DNA of 64,000 nucleotides from Huntiella abstrusa (GCA_025685495.1 JAJNMT010000274.1:186001-250000); one strand, 5' to 3'. Counted from the stretch's first letter, positions 1 through 11,862 are shown. Notes: generated by a model from the letters alone, not told the origin. A program made the numbers and translations.

Positions 1-612
1 TCTATCCGAACTTCTCTCTCTCCGTCCGCTCTTTTCTTTTCCACGTTCCATTCTAATCCGCCCTTCAACCCCAGCTCTCCTCCTCGCCTCCTCAATAGCT
101 GCCTGTTCTCTCATCTTCATAGCCAACAACGGGTCTTCACGGATCTTCCGCGCCAAATCTGCCGCATTATCCACTGCGTTCGTAGCTACCGGCATGTAAG
201 CCGCAGGCGCCGCATCTTTCGAAAGCCCTTTATTATCTTCGCCTATCAGCACCTTCTCAATTGATCGGGTACCTAGGAGATATGCCTCTTGTTCAGCTGT
301 CGGGGCGCTAGCGTTGTTACTCGGGCCTTCGTACATCCAGTCGACACGGTCGACACGTTTGCGACCTCCGGATTCTTCGAGTTTACGTTGTACTTCTTCG
401 CGGGCGCGTTCCTCTGTAAAAATATGTAGTTAGCATCAGCGTCGCTTGGTATCATGCGATCCTAAACATCACATACCTTTGATTTCCTCAATGCGCTGCC
501 GCGTCCGCTTGCGCTCGCGCAGAGCTTCCTGTTCCTGCTCATAGCGGCGCGCCTGGTTGCGCCCACCAGAGGGGTGGAACGACTTCTTTGCGTTGAGATC
601 TCCAGAACCCAT
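1..612 (-). CDS. CWC25: Pre-mRNA-splicing factor CWC25 homologue (5' part, cut by window edge)
   Basis: Cwc25 acts in the spliceosome at the first catalytic step. Exon 1 is 612-477 and exon 2 runs from 413 off the left edge, with a 63-nt intron (414-476, GTATGT donor, ACAG acceptor). The start is the ATG at 610-612, giving MGSGDLNAKKSFHP, which resembles the N-terminal MGGGDLN-KKSWHP box of the Cwc25/CIR family. Further support is the charged helix with REEVQRKLEE, the VDRVDWMYEGPS motif (about residues 65-76) and a YLLG-R-IDK-L segment, all in family order. About 183 residues are visible. The C-terminal, usually basic RS-like, part lies outside the window. It is divergent with the isocitrate lyase-family gene, 404 bp between the two ATGs. 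Confidence 0.86.
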
Positions 613-1016
613 GGTACTATCCCCACAGCAAAATAATTGTAAAAAAAAAGAGAAAGCGATAAAATACCGCGAATGTGGATGCAATTATTGAAGCCTACCC
701 AATATACTTGAAAGTCCGTCGATAATTAATCCGCCGCTCGATCCTCCCGTCATGAAAAGTGGAGTCTTTGTCGTCTAACCCTAACGACTCTCTAACATCC
801 AAATCCGGTAATCCCGTTGGAGCTTACACCCGTCAACGACCAGCCGAAATGCTCCTCCAACTTTTTGACTAAGTCGTCACACAATGAAACAGTTGCTGAC
901 AAGTTACCGCGAGTTGCTCCAATCTCCAATGGTTAAAACAAAAGCTAGTTAGCCGGAGCGGACAAAATGAATTTCCTTTCTATTCTTTGTAAAAACATTC
1001 TGCACATTTTACAGAT
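613..1016. promoter_or_regulatory. Shared divergent promoter of CWC25 and the ICL-family gene
   Basis: The 404 bp between two diverging start codons must hold both promoters. It contains a poly-A/poly-T rich stretch (about 633-655) and a tandem telomere-like element CTAACCCTAAC at 775-785. No clear TATA box is seen at a useful distance. The assignment as a promoter is inference from gene orientation. Confidence 0.5.
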
Positions 1017-2842
1017 ATGAATCGCAGTGTTTCTACGATTTTGCGCAGTCGGCGCATTTTGTCGAGACTTCCCTTGTCTACTTCACTTATACATCCTAGT
1101 CTGAGAGCTTTCAGTTCAGCCACCAAAATGTCGTCACTTTCACCGACGGATATCTTCCAGTTACTTCCCGAAGGAGAAAAGAACGGCGTGGCGGAGGATA
1201 TCTTGTTCGACCAGCAACGGCGGGAAGTACAGCAATGGTGGGATTCACCACGATTCGAAGGCATTAAGCGGCCATATAGCGTCGATGACGTCATTTCGAA
1301 ACGTGGATCTCAAAGTCAGACTTACACCAGCTCTGTTATGGCGAAGAAGTTGTTTGCTTTGGTGAAGCAGCGAGAGGCAGAAGGGTTACCCATTCATACG
1401 CGTAAGTTAGCATATCATTCTACCACAGTACATGTTTTAACAAATGAATAGTCGGCGCAATCGACCCTGTACAAATGACCCAACAAGCCGCAAACCAAGA
1501 AGTCCTCTACATCTCCGGTTGGGCCTGCTCATCCCTTTTGACTACCACCAACGAGGTATCCCCCGACTTTGGCGACTACCCATATAACACTGTTCCATCG
1601 CAAGTCCAGCGCCTAGCAAAAGCCCAGTCCATGCATGACCGAAAACAGTGGTACACCCGCCGTCTCATGACGCCCCAAAAGCGTAGAGAAACACCCTACG
1701 TGGACTTCCTCCGGCCCATTATCGCAGATGGAGATACCGGCCACGGGGGGTTAACGGCAGTGATGAAACTAGCTAAGCTGTTTGCCGAGAATGGCGCCGC
1801 CGCGGTCCATTTTGAGGACCAGATGCATGGAGGGAAGAAATGTGGACATTTGGCCGGGAAGGTGTTAGTTCCCATGGGGGAACATGTGAATCGGCTTGTC
1901 GCGGCGAGATTACAGTGGGATATCATGGGGACGGAGAATTTGGTAATTGCGCGGACGGATGCCGAGAGTGGCAGGTTAATTTCTAGTGCAGTGGATGCTA
2001 GAGACCATGAGTTTATACTCGGGGTTGCTGATTTATCAGTCGAGCCGTTGGCAGAAAGTCTACAGGCTATGGAAGCGAAGGGCGCTTCGACAGAGGAGAT
2101 AAACGCCTTTGAAAAGGAGTGGATGAAGAATGTCCAACTAGTCACCTTTGACGAAGCTGCAAAAGAACATTTGGAGAACAACGGGGTGGAAGCTGCCGCT
2201 ATTGATCGGTACCTAGAACGGGTCAAATTCACCCCAGACATGGGCGTTGCACATCGACGTCGTCTACTCCAAAGACTTACCGAGGCCCCTATAGAATTCA
2301 GCTGGGACATTCCACGGACACGGGAAGGATACTACCACTACCGAGCGGGTATGCCAGCGGCGACGAAACGAGCACTTGCATTTGCGCCCTACGCTGATAT
2401 GCTCTGGGTTGAAACGGGAGATCCTAACCTGACCGTAGCCCGTAATCTAGCCCGGGAAATCCGCATGGTTACCCCGCATAAACCACTCGTATACAACCTA
2501 AGTCCCAGCTTCAACTGGACAGCCCACGGATTCACCGAGGAAACACTTAAATCGTTTATCTGGGATCTTGCGAAAGAAGGGTTCGTACTGCAGTTGGTCT
2601 CTCTGGCGGGACTACATAGTAATGCTGTGGCTACTACGGAGCTATCCAGGAAATTCGCTACGGAGGGGATGAAGGCTTATGTTGAGTTGGTACAGAAAAG
2701 GGAGATTGAGACGGGCTGTGAAGTGCTTACTCATCAGAAGTGGAGTGGAGCGGAGTATGTTGATGGGGTTATGGGGGCTATTTTGAGTGGGAGTTCGGCG
2801 TTGAAAAGTATGGGAGAGGGCAATACAGAGGGGCAGTTTTAG
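1017..2842 (+). CDS. ICL2: Isocitrate lyase family protein, probably mitochondrial 2-methylisocitrate lyase
   Basis: The family cleaves isocitrate or 2-methylisocitrate to succinate plus glyoxylate or pyruvate. Exons are 1017-1401 and 1452-2842; the 50-nt intron joins H-T-L-G-A-I-D-P-V-Q in frame, giving 591 residues. The ICL signature K-K-C-G-H lies at residues 257-261 with catalytic Cys259. The first ~37 residues are rich in Arg and Ser, lack acids, and precede a second Met at about residue 38, which looks like a mitochondrial presequence. The C-terminus EGQF is not a peroxisomal SKL signal. The KKCGHLAGKVLVP and IMGTENLVIARTD segments resemble fungal 2-methylisocitrate lyase (propionyl-CoA detoxification) more than glyoxylate-cycle ICL, by memory only. 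Family assignment is firm; substrate assignment is moderate. Confidence 0.85.
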
Positions 2843-2948
2843 GGGAATTAGATAGGAGGTCAGGGCATGTCTACTTTGGTGGTGTAGATGTTTCACGAGA
2901 CAGGCTGTATAACTTTACGTACTATTCCCAAGCTAGCTTAGAAACAAA

Positions 2949-3246
2949 CTACACAATCACCAGCTCCTATCTCCACTCAGTAATAACACGCATATTTCAA
3001 CCCTACTAGAAAGGTTGTATCTACATGGATAGCTTCGCCATGTGCATTTACCTGGCAAATCATTAAGGCCTGATGTACCTGACAATGTGATATAGCTACA
3101 AACAAATTACCATCTGATGATACCCCAAGTTTGTACCCATAGCAGTACACTCTGTCCACGACAGGCATAAGTCCCCATGAGAGTGATGAACAGCTGACAT
3201 GCATAGCATGGTTTTGTTGTATACAAGTGTTCGCGCATGTGCACAT
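2949..3246 (-). pseudogene. Decayed copy of the unknown SDGNLF family
   Basis: The minus strand encodes LGVSSDGNLFVAISHCQV, then NAHGEAIHV and FLVGLKY, which match two other loci here (61677-62125 and 63340-64000). Relative to those, about 12 codons are missing after HCQV. After LKY the frame changes: the next frame reads VITEW-R-stop-ELVIV-stop, matching the ITDWREELVMV end of the intact copy. So this copy carries a deletion, a frameshift and an internal stop. No homologous upstream half could be recognised between 3247 and 4100. The function of the family is unknown to me. Confidence 0.6.
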
Positions 3247-4554
3247 GGAATATGCTACCTTTACACAATCACAACATCTAGTTTATTGTCCTTGTCAGAA
3301 GAGCGTTGTCACTGGTATCAGACACTAGTAACTTGTGTAACACCCTTATAATTACGGATCTGAACTTTCCCAACACAGACTTAGAATTGACCAAAAACAG
3401 ACAGTCGATGAGTTGAGTAACGGTTGAGATCCCTGTCCAGATGGGCTAGCTACCGCTTGCAACTGGAGCCGTTTCCTTTTCGTGTGCTAGGTGCATAGTG
3501 CATTCATGGCCCTACTCAATGATGTCATCATCTGCAATATCTGTTCTTGAGTAGTACAATGTCATCACATAGCACAGCCATCTTCTTGAAATACTGCTAT
3601 CTTTGTGATAAATCAAGGTAGACAAGCTGGTCGTTCTCTATCCATTCAGATAAGCGCTATCGCCATCCACAACTTGCTTAGTTGCAGTCTGTACGCAACC
3701 CCAGTCTTTTAGTGGTTTCTCGCATGTTTTACTGGATCAGGGTGTTGTTTACGTGTGTTGAGGTTTTCCGCACGGAGTTTGTTGTTTTCTTTTAGGAGCA
3801 GGCCTTTTAGTTTTTAGAGCGTAATAATACTTATACTTATACTAAGCTGGTCGTTGAATTGTTTGACACACAAGATGTTTTTGACTCTACAATCGACATG
3901 CACTGAACCTTGGTCAAGTAACCCTACCATTGATCAGGCTTGTGGAGGCAAATCACACACCGCACATACATCCTAGAGTGTTTTTAGACCAAATTTCCAG
4001 ATTATGATCACGGTTACCAGATGTCCTTATTCTGTAAAATAACTATGAAGTCTACCAAAGGAAAGAAAGTGCAGCGTTCTAGGGTAGCAGAGTTACACGT
4101 AACAAGACTAGCAGTATATAGACACACCAAGGAGTTATCTTTTGTGTGCAAATTTCTGAGGTGTATGACGGATTATTGGTAAGCAAATAGTGCTAAACTA
4201 CTCTAGTTTGTCTTTAAAGGCTTGCCGCTATGTCAGTAAATGTAAAATGCTTATATACCTACAGACATCTATCAGTCTTTGGCATTTCCAAGCCCAGCTC
4301 AGCAGAACCTCTTCACGTGATATCACGACAAGGGTTAACAAGGGTATGATACATGCGCAAAGGCAACGACGTCATTTGCAAACCGCAAGTTGCGGTTACT
4401 GCGAACAGCTAAACAACCTGGGCATTCATCCACAAACCCCGCCTTTCTACACCCAAACTTCGAATTTTTCGCTTTCGAATGTTCATTGTCTGAGACTTCG
4501 CTTTCCATCGAAACACCACAGTGGTATCAAAATTCACACTGAATCTCGCCCGCC
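3247..4554. other. Spacer upstream of CSN2
   Basis: I see no gene here. The longest open frames lack a recognisable product or splice pattern. The last few hundred bases presumably hold the CSN2 promoter and 5' leader; no distinct TATA box stands out. Confidence 0.5.
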
Positions 4555-6126
4555 ATGAGTGACGACGATGACTTTATGCAAGAGTCTGGCGATGAGCTCG
4601 ACTACGAATTTGAATCGTCAGAAGATGACGAGGCGAATTTAGACGTGGAGAATGTTTACTATGCAGCCAAGGCATACAAGGAGACGGATCCCGATCTTGC
4701 TGTGAAAGAGTTTCTACGAGTTGCGCAGTTGGAACAACAGCAGGGCGAGAAGGGTGAATGGGGCTTCAAAGCACTGAAGCAGGCAGTCAAGCTGGAGTGG
4801 AAGCGGGAGAGAGTCCAGGATGTGAGTTTCCGGAGTTGAATTAACAAAGACTAGAAGACAAGCTAACCACATGAGTTATCTCTACTGTAGGCTGTAACGC
4901 ACTGGGCACAACTCATGACGTACATAAAACAGGCGATTTCGCGGGCCTACTCTGAGACGGCCATCACAAAGATGCTTGACTTCTTTGAGAAGTTTGAGCC
5001 TTCGGTTCGTGTTGTCGACGAGATTCACCAGATCTATAAGGCTACGATCAGTGCTCTCGAAGAGATCAAGTCAGACCGCCAACTCCTCAAAATTTCGATC
5101 AATTACTCGAACATCCTGATGCAACGAGCCGAATACCAAGAAGCCGCGGACGTCATTGAAAAACTATATGAGTCTAATCTTATGGATGGTGGCGCAGATG
5201 ATGCTTCAAAGAGCTCTTATACTCTGGAGATTTACGCTGCAGATATCCAGCTAGCTACTAAACTCGGCCATATGCACCGGGTCAAGGAGATTTACGAGCG
5301 GTCTCTACAGGTGCGGTTCGCCGTTTCTCATCCAAAGGTCCTGGGTGTCATCCATGAGTGTGGTGGTAAAATGCACATGGCCGACGAGAACTGGGATGAG
5401 GCTACCAAGGACTTCCTTGAGGCGTTCAAGCACTATGACGAGGCGGGATCTCCCCATCGTATGCAGCTTCTCAAGTATGTGATTCTCACGAGCATGCTTA
5501 TGAAGACCAAGATTGATCCGTTTTCGTCGCAAGAAGCCCGCCCGTTACAGGGGGATTCTCGTATCCAGCCGATGCGGCTTCTTCACCAGGCGTGGCAAAA
5601 GGAAAACCTTGTTGGGTTTCAAGCTATTCTAGAAGAAAACCCTGATATCTGCAACGATGAATTCATGCAGACAAACATGGCTGAAGTTCTCCGGAGCTTG
5701 TGGATCCGCTGTATCCGAACGCTTCTTGCCCCGTACAGCCGCATCAGACTCGACGTCATCTCTACCAAATTACACATCTCATATGAAGACACGATTGACA
5801 CCATCAGCTACCTCATCTCAACAGGGACGATCTCAGGGCGCATCAACGAACAGGATGGTATTCTTGTGATCACAAACCCCGATGATGAGCTAGGAGCTAT
5901 GGCGAAGCGTGAAGAGCGTATTCTGGATGCATTCATGAGTGTCATTGATTCTCATGTTGAAGATCTGGTTGGAAGTCATAGCCATATGGTGGCAGAGACT
6001 AGTGATGTCCGAGGAGATGATGATTTGGATGGTATGGCGGCCATGGATACTGAAGAAGAGAAGACTGGCGAAATGGGTGTTGATGATTTCCAATTGGAGA
6101 CCACCGCTCTACAAGGGTACGCTTAA
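4555..6126 (+). CDS. CSN2: COP9 signalosome subunit 2
   Basis: Csn2 is a PCI-domain scaffold subunit of the COP9 signalosome, which removes Nedd8 from cullins. Exons 4555-4821 and 4891-6126 flank a 69-nt intron and give 500 residues. The start follows the family pattern: an acidic opening (MSDDDDFMQESGDE, then DYEFES and DEANLDVEN) before YYAAKAYKE. TPR-like helices fill roughly residues 90-320. The INPFDSQEAKP-like block appears as KIDPFSSQEARP (about residue 295), and the PCI winged helix follows with SRIRLDVISTKL and GTISGRINEQDGILVI. The protein is longer than the human 443 residues because of an acidic tail of about 60 residues (GDDDLDGMAAMDTEEE) that I cannot assign. Confidence 0.9.
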
Positions 6127-6667
6127 AGGACGTTGAAGTGGGTAGTTATGATGTTACGATTAGTCATTCTTAATGTTTACATTTATCTTAAATGCTCAGA
6201 TACGTCATTTATCCAGCTATAGGGTGTTCAGCGCGCGGCATTATCTCACACATAAGCTCCCTATCGAGAGCCTCAATCATTGTGTAACCCTGCTTACAAA
6301 GGTGAACAGGTATTCCTCATCATCAAATGAGAAATGGAATTCACGCCTAACATACGCAATCAACTACAACCCAAAATACAAGTTGCTGCCCAACCACTTT
6401 TCCCAAAATAACTCCCAGACCACATGTTCAACCCAAACAAAACAACCCTGTTGCCGAATGCAACACTGACAGGGCCCCTGGTATCTTGTGTCTTCAAAGT
6501 AGACAACCAGACTTCCCGGCTTAAAGACATCCGCCGGAGCCGGCTTTTCCTCCAAATTCACGCGTGACTGACTTTGTTGGCTAAGACAGTTGATAGGCAA
6601 GTAGAGATTGAAGAATGCCGTACTCCGGTGCAAGTTGAATGAATGAGGTGTGGATTTGGATGGACGG

Positions 6668-6709
6668 ATACATGCATGTGTGAATGTACGTATGTATGCA
6701 TGTACGTAC
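6668..6709. repeat. TACATAC/GTATGTA low-complexity palindromic cluster
   Basis: The sequence alternates ATACATGCATG with GTACGTATGTATGCATGTACGTAC and is largely self-complementary. It belongs to a set of similar clusters found only in the spacers of this window. Confidence 0.6.
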
Positions 6710-7093
6710 CCGATGCATGTCGCGATATAACTCGACTTTGGTGGGTAGACAGGCGGTCAAGATAGATCGATGGTGTTGTACGGAGCCCTGTGGGGTTAAT
6801 ACTTTACAACCTCAACTAGGTGTGTCGTTAGCTGTTCAATTACCCCGCAGCAGAACATCATTTCATCTACTAATTGCCGGAATCTCCACCTCGTTAGCAT
6901 GCACACGGCAACCGCGAGACAACATAGATACCTTTTCACTGAGGTTCATGCTATCAAATTGGTGGTGTGGGGCACCTGCAGTATCATCTTTTGTCCTACA
7001 GCTCGTACATGCCGAGATTGGCATGGGCTGGCTGGTGTTGGGGTGTGCCTTCCCGAACAGGAGATAGGGCGGGTGGATGTGACAGAGAGGGGT

Positions 7094-7150
7094 GTATGTA
7101 TATACGTATGTACATGCAGAGATGAAAAGAACGTCTACATACATACATAT
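7094..7150. repeat. TACATAC/GTATGTA low-complexity cluster
   Basis: Two pieces, 7094-7117 (GTATGTATATACGTATGTAC core) and 7135-7150 (TACATACATACATAT), are separated by 17 nt. They are of the same type as the cluster at 6668-6709. Confidence 0.55.
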
Positions 7151-7818
7151 TTTGTTTTATGGCTTGGATGGTTATAGTGGTTTACGGTAGACATGACTGG
7201 ATTGGGCTGTTGGATCCGCTTCCGCACTGACGTTCATCTAACCGAGACCAGAGTTCCTGGAGTTAGGCTCGAGGTTTTATATGTAAGTATCTATGTGTAT
7301 AGCTACGTCCAAAGTGTATAGCTTAAGACGCCTTATATGTAGGCGATGATCGGGCCGAAAGAGGGGTTTCCGGGGACGGGTCGGGACCCGGCCATCCTAC
7401 TGTCATTGTTTGGGAACGCGGAATATGTTGCTTTTTGAGATCCACTATGGGCGTTCGGGTCTGCAGGGTCAGCCTCAACTATTGAGGGGAATGGTGGATG
7501 CTATTATGCCTTTTGGGCTGGCTCAGTGGTGAGCTGGTAGAAACACGTTTGTGAAGTGTTGTTGTAAACATATGTCTCGCCCGCCTTGGGCGTAGTCTAT
7601 AGTCAGCTTCTAACCGCCCGTCAGACAAGCAGTCCAAAGTACTTTCGCCAAGTCTTCTGTCGTCATAATCCTAATGTCACTCTACTAGCTTAGGTATCAA
7701 TTGTCATCGTATGTAGAAAAGTCCATACATATAACCCACGTCTCTCCATCTACTCAACCGATCTCGGCCGCGCCCCCCCGTACCGATCCTATATAGTTTT
7801 CAGCTCGGGAAACACAAA

Positions 7819-10800
7819 ATGATTACAGCACCGTTAGCCACCCCTCGAGCCGACCACGCCCCCTCCCCTGTCTTTGCAAGTTCCAGTCTCTCACCACCTG
7901 CCTCTTCTACACATGTGGCAGCCCGAGAATCGCCCCGCCAACCTCGGCCTATAGCGACCCCGTCGCCACAATCTCAGCCACTGGCGCCCGCGGTACACAC
8001 ACGGTACGACTGGGGAACTATTGGTGACCGGGGAATAGCTATGGAAAGGCTGTTGCCGACAAGACCTAGGCCTCCTGAGAAGAGCGAGTGCGCCTGTCGG
8101 CCGAGCTCTGAAGGGAATGGTGGCGGCGTGGCGGGGAGACTCGACATGTCTACAGTGACGGAGACACGGATGTTGACAGAGTCTCGAGGCTCAAGCAATG
8201 AGAGTAACGGCAAAGTACCCACAGCTCCTTCTCCGCCTGTTGCATTGCACCTTCCGTTGCCCCGCCAAGTAACTTCAACTTGCCTATCCTCTTCCTGCAC
8301 TTCTTATTCTCCTCCAAAACAATCCAACTCTACCTCTTTCCCCTCCCCCACCACGCACCTCCCAGACCTAGCCTCATATCGACCCCTGTTGTACGACACA
8401 CCGCGATTCCGCCACGCGCCTTCTGTCGTTGTACCCTCTGGTCTTGTACCTTCTAGGCTTGTTGCACCGTGTATTCTTGCGCCCGTCGGTACGCCTGCCA
8501 CTGCCACTCATGCATCTGTTGGCACTGGGCGCGCACTTTCTCTGGCTGGTGGGTGTGTAGCGGCGGATGATATGGCTGGTGGAGAGACGCCACTGGTGCT
8601 TGCTGCCGGGCCAGCGAAAGCGACGGATACTTCTGTTTCTGTTCCTGCTTCTTTTGCTTCTCGATCTGAGAGGTGGAAGGATATATCTTGCGAGGCGATT
8701 TTTGAAAAGGTAAATTTAGACGAAAGATCCGACGTTCTTGACAATTGTTTCTTTGCTCCCGCAGTCACAAGTACGCCACCGTCTGCTGTACGCAAAGATA
8801 GTATCGTTCTTCAGTTCCCTGATCATTCACTCTCTGATTCTACGGCCGTCGGTCAGTCTTCCCGAGTTGCCCACGCCGCTTCGTCTCCGCCGAGCTCCAA
8901 CGCATCTGTCACTCTATCTCCGCAGCCTCAGGCCTCGTCACACCTTCAACACTCTAGTGTCATTGAAGCGCAACGACAGTTTACTTCAGTTTCTCATACG
9001 CCGCTTCAGCCACTGCGGCAGATACAGACACATTCGTTGCCGCTATACCATCATCATTCAGACTCAGCCACGACTCCCGTCACACATATAGAGCAAGATC
9101 TCAACGACAGTGCCGTGCTCCCGTTTGGTCGTGAATTTCAAGGCGGCACCGATTACTTACCCGGGGTCATGTCCCCTCTTCGGGTGCGGCAACAGGCGGA
9201 TTATTCGCCATTTGCCATATATCCTGAAGCTCCCAACACGTCTTCTGTGGTCGCCGACCCGACATTCCAGTTTGTCTCGCAGCCGCAAACGCATCAGTTC
9301 GTTGATACGCTCTATCGCTTCCCATCTATCCAATCTGAACAGTCAAATCAATCAACCCAGTCCTTTTCTTGTGTCCCACAGTCAAGCCAATTTTCAAATG
9401 ACTTTGTTCCCACACCAGTGTTTCCCTTTGCCTCGCAGTCTATGGTGTCGCCACTATCGGCTCAGCAACCAATGACATCTGCACTTAATACACAATCTCT
9501 CTCCTCGCCGGCGACAGCAGATGTCTTTGTCCCGGACCAACTGCCTCACAATTATACAACCCCCGCAGATGTATGAACATATGGCCGCTCTCCCCCAGCA
9601 TAGAGTGGAGTTCAAATCAACTAACCAGTCATGATGGTGTGCATCCAGGCCCCTACAGTTGGCGAAAAGACGTCAATTTCAACGATTACAGAGACCTTCA
9701 TTGAGTCAAATGGAATCGTTGGTGAGAGAATACAAGTGAGTACTTTGGAGGATTACCAATCGCCGGTCTGTCGGTCGGTAGTCTGGATAGCAAAAGGACT
9801 GCTATATGGTGTCTTGTGTTGCCACCTAAAACTAACCACCCTCGTTTAGACCGTGACGCGGAGATACCAACAGTACCGTCCTATCAAAAGAGATGGAAAC
9901 TCTGGTTGGAGAGGTGAGTGGCACAGTGGAAACAACCCTTCTATGCGACTAACACGTTGCAGCTTTGGTGTTCTCGTACTTTGAATACGTCGTGCAACGC
10001 TCCTCTGTCGACCTGATCACTCGCGAGCGAGACCGCTGGGGTAACTGCAAAGATAGGCTTAAGAATGTGGGCGGCTACAATCTTGACCTCATGGGGTTCC
10101 TCTTCGACACTACACATGCACTATTCGGGCAGTTGGCATCGGGAGTGGCACAGGGCATTCCATATTGTATGGATATATTGACGGCGGCATTTAATGACGA
10201 GTCTCGCGCATCGTCTATCATGTATCATGTGAGATTGATCATATCGACGAGTATCCGTGGGGATGCCAAGAATGCGGAGGTTGTGGCACCCTTGAGCCCA
10301 GAAGAGTTTTGTCGGACGTTTGTGGATGCTAGTGATGGGGAAATGCAGCATGCTGTAGTGGGCGTTCTGAGTGAATGGTTGTACGGAGCTTTAGATGGCG
10401 CGGTACGGGTCGTTCACTTGGATGGTGTGCCAGGACATGAAGCAACCTTGGATTCATCTCTAGAGGCAATGAGTGAGAGTTTTCCTGCGGACTGCAATAT
10501 AGAGCAAGCAGTAAACGAAGGGCGGGCTGTCCATCTGGTTTGTCACTCTGGTCATTATGGTCTTCTATACGGACCTGTGAATATCAAACACCCAGTTGAG
10601 CTACAGGTATACCGCACAAACATCCAAGAGACACACAAGATCCAGGAAGTCCCGGGGGCTCTAAACGGGGATATCGGGGGGTTAATGAAGTTGGTGGGGA
10701 TTCCAGGCATGTCCTTACTTGGAGGAATGACTCAAAGTCCTTTATTCCAAGGACCTTTATTTCAAGGAGTCTCTTCGAGGGGGTTACCGGCCTCTGTGTT

Positions 10801-11515
10801 GCCCCCGAGAGGTCTTTCACCACAATGTATGGGTTCAGGTGGAATTTCTCCTCATCCGCTTTCTTCCCATAGGCCGACAGCACGGAGCCACCCTTCTACG
10901 CCGGGATTCTTTGACTTGCCTATCGCCACGACACCTAACAGATTAGGTAGTCAAACTCCGGCAGTGGAAGAACCCAGAGAGAGCCCCAGTCTGAACCTTC
11001 TTCCAGAGACCCCAACAGCCGCTGAGAACACACTTCTGGTTGACATGAAAGTCGGCCAACCTGCGCCAGGCCAAGTATGTCAACCAAACGCCGATGCTAT
11101 CAGCAACGATCAACCCGGGACATCCCCAACAGAGATGGCAACTCCACATACCTTCCCAATCCCCACAAGCATGGCCATGACGTACCCCGTTCGTTTTTCA
11201 AAGCAATGCCTCAAGCTTGATCAAAAGTTTCGCCACCATCATTCTCCAGCAAGTTACCGATACACCAACAACTTCACAGCACACTTCATGAATTCGGAAT
11301 TCTCTCCGGAACGGTGGTCACCGCAAGATGCAGAAAGTGAGGGTACAGTGAGGCGCGGGAGAACGGATGCCCGGAGTGATAAGAAAGAGGGTAATGGTGA
11401 CAAGAAAAAGAGAAGGCGGTGGAAGAAGGTCGCTGCTAGAGCCGAACGAGAATCGGAAAGGGAGACAGGTGAACCTGACGAAGGTCCTGACAAAGCAACG
11501 CCATCACATAAGTGA
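7819..11515 (+). CDS. Large disordered protein with an otubain-like (peptidase C65) core, predicted inactive
   Basis: I join four exons: 7819-9570, 9649-9735, 9850-9913 and 9963-11515, giving 1151 residues. Each junction keeps frame, and each intron has GT...AG ends and a CTAAC-like branch site (clear at 9620 and 9949). Residues 1-584 are Ser/Pro/Thr/Gln-rich and probably disordered. Residues about 600-845 resemble otubains: YRPIKRDGNSGWRALVFSYF stands where active members have RPIRGDGNCGWRA, then EWLYGALDGAVRVVHLD and HSGHYGLLYG. The catalytic Cys is Ser631 (TCT, 9901-9903), the preceding Gly is Arg, and the Asp/Asn after the catalytic His832 is Gly834. Residues beyond about 850 are low complexity and end in a Lys/Arg block. 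The first donor (GTATGA) is weak, so two genes remain possible. Confidence 0.7.
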
Positions 11516-11862
11516 TGTTCATAGATAGACCGTAGGGTAATTAACCCTATTATTGTACGACCAAAGCAACCTTTGCTTGGCTATCCAATTACATTTGTGA
11601 TAGTGGAGTCTGTAAGCTAAGTGACGATGGAATGTTTCTGATAGCTTGTTGTGGCAACGGAACGGGGATTTTAAAGGATGGAGGTTTGAAAATTTGGCAA
11701 CGGAAGGATTCGGAGCGAATTTGGTTAAAGCTGATGCATGACGAAATGGAGGCAGGAGAAAAGCTTTAAGACCCCGCCTTTTAGAATTGTGACTGACTGT
11801 GATTTATTTCTTTTTTTTTTCCTTGAAAATTGTTGAATTTCAGGTTAAACATTCCAAACAAA
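11516..11862. promoter_or_regulatory. ADE13 promoter and leader
   Basis: This spacer ends with a T-tract (about 11808-11821) and a TTTCAG at 11838-11843 just before the ATG at 11863. That arrangement suggests a 5'-UTR intron acceptor, but I could not fix a donor. No gene is seen. Confidence 0.4.

Larger units (their letters stand above)
6127..7818. other. Spacer and promoter region before the otubain-like gene
   Basis: No convincing gene. It holds two clusters of alternating TAC/GTA sequence (6668-6709 and 7094-7150, listed separately). A TATA-like CTATATAG lies at 7789-7796, only about 22 nt before the ATG at 7819, and another ATATAA at about 7726. A run of eight C residues lies near 7772-7780. 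The short distance from the 7789 TATA to the ATG leaves open that a later ATG (8041) is used. Confidence 0.45.

Noticed and set aside
1696..2310. 204-codon open frame antisense to the ICL-family gene
   Set aside because: Shadow of a well-supported sense gene; Ser-rich nonsense composition.
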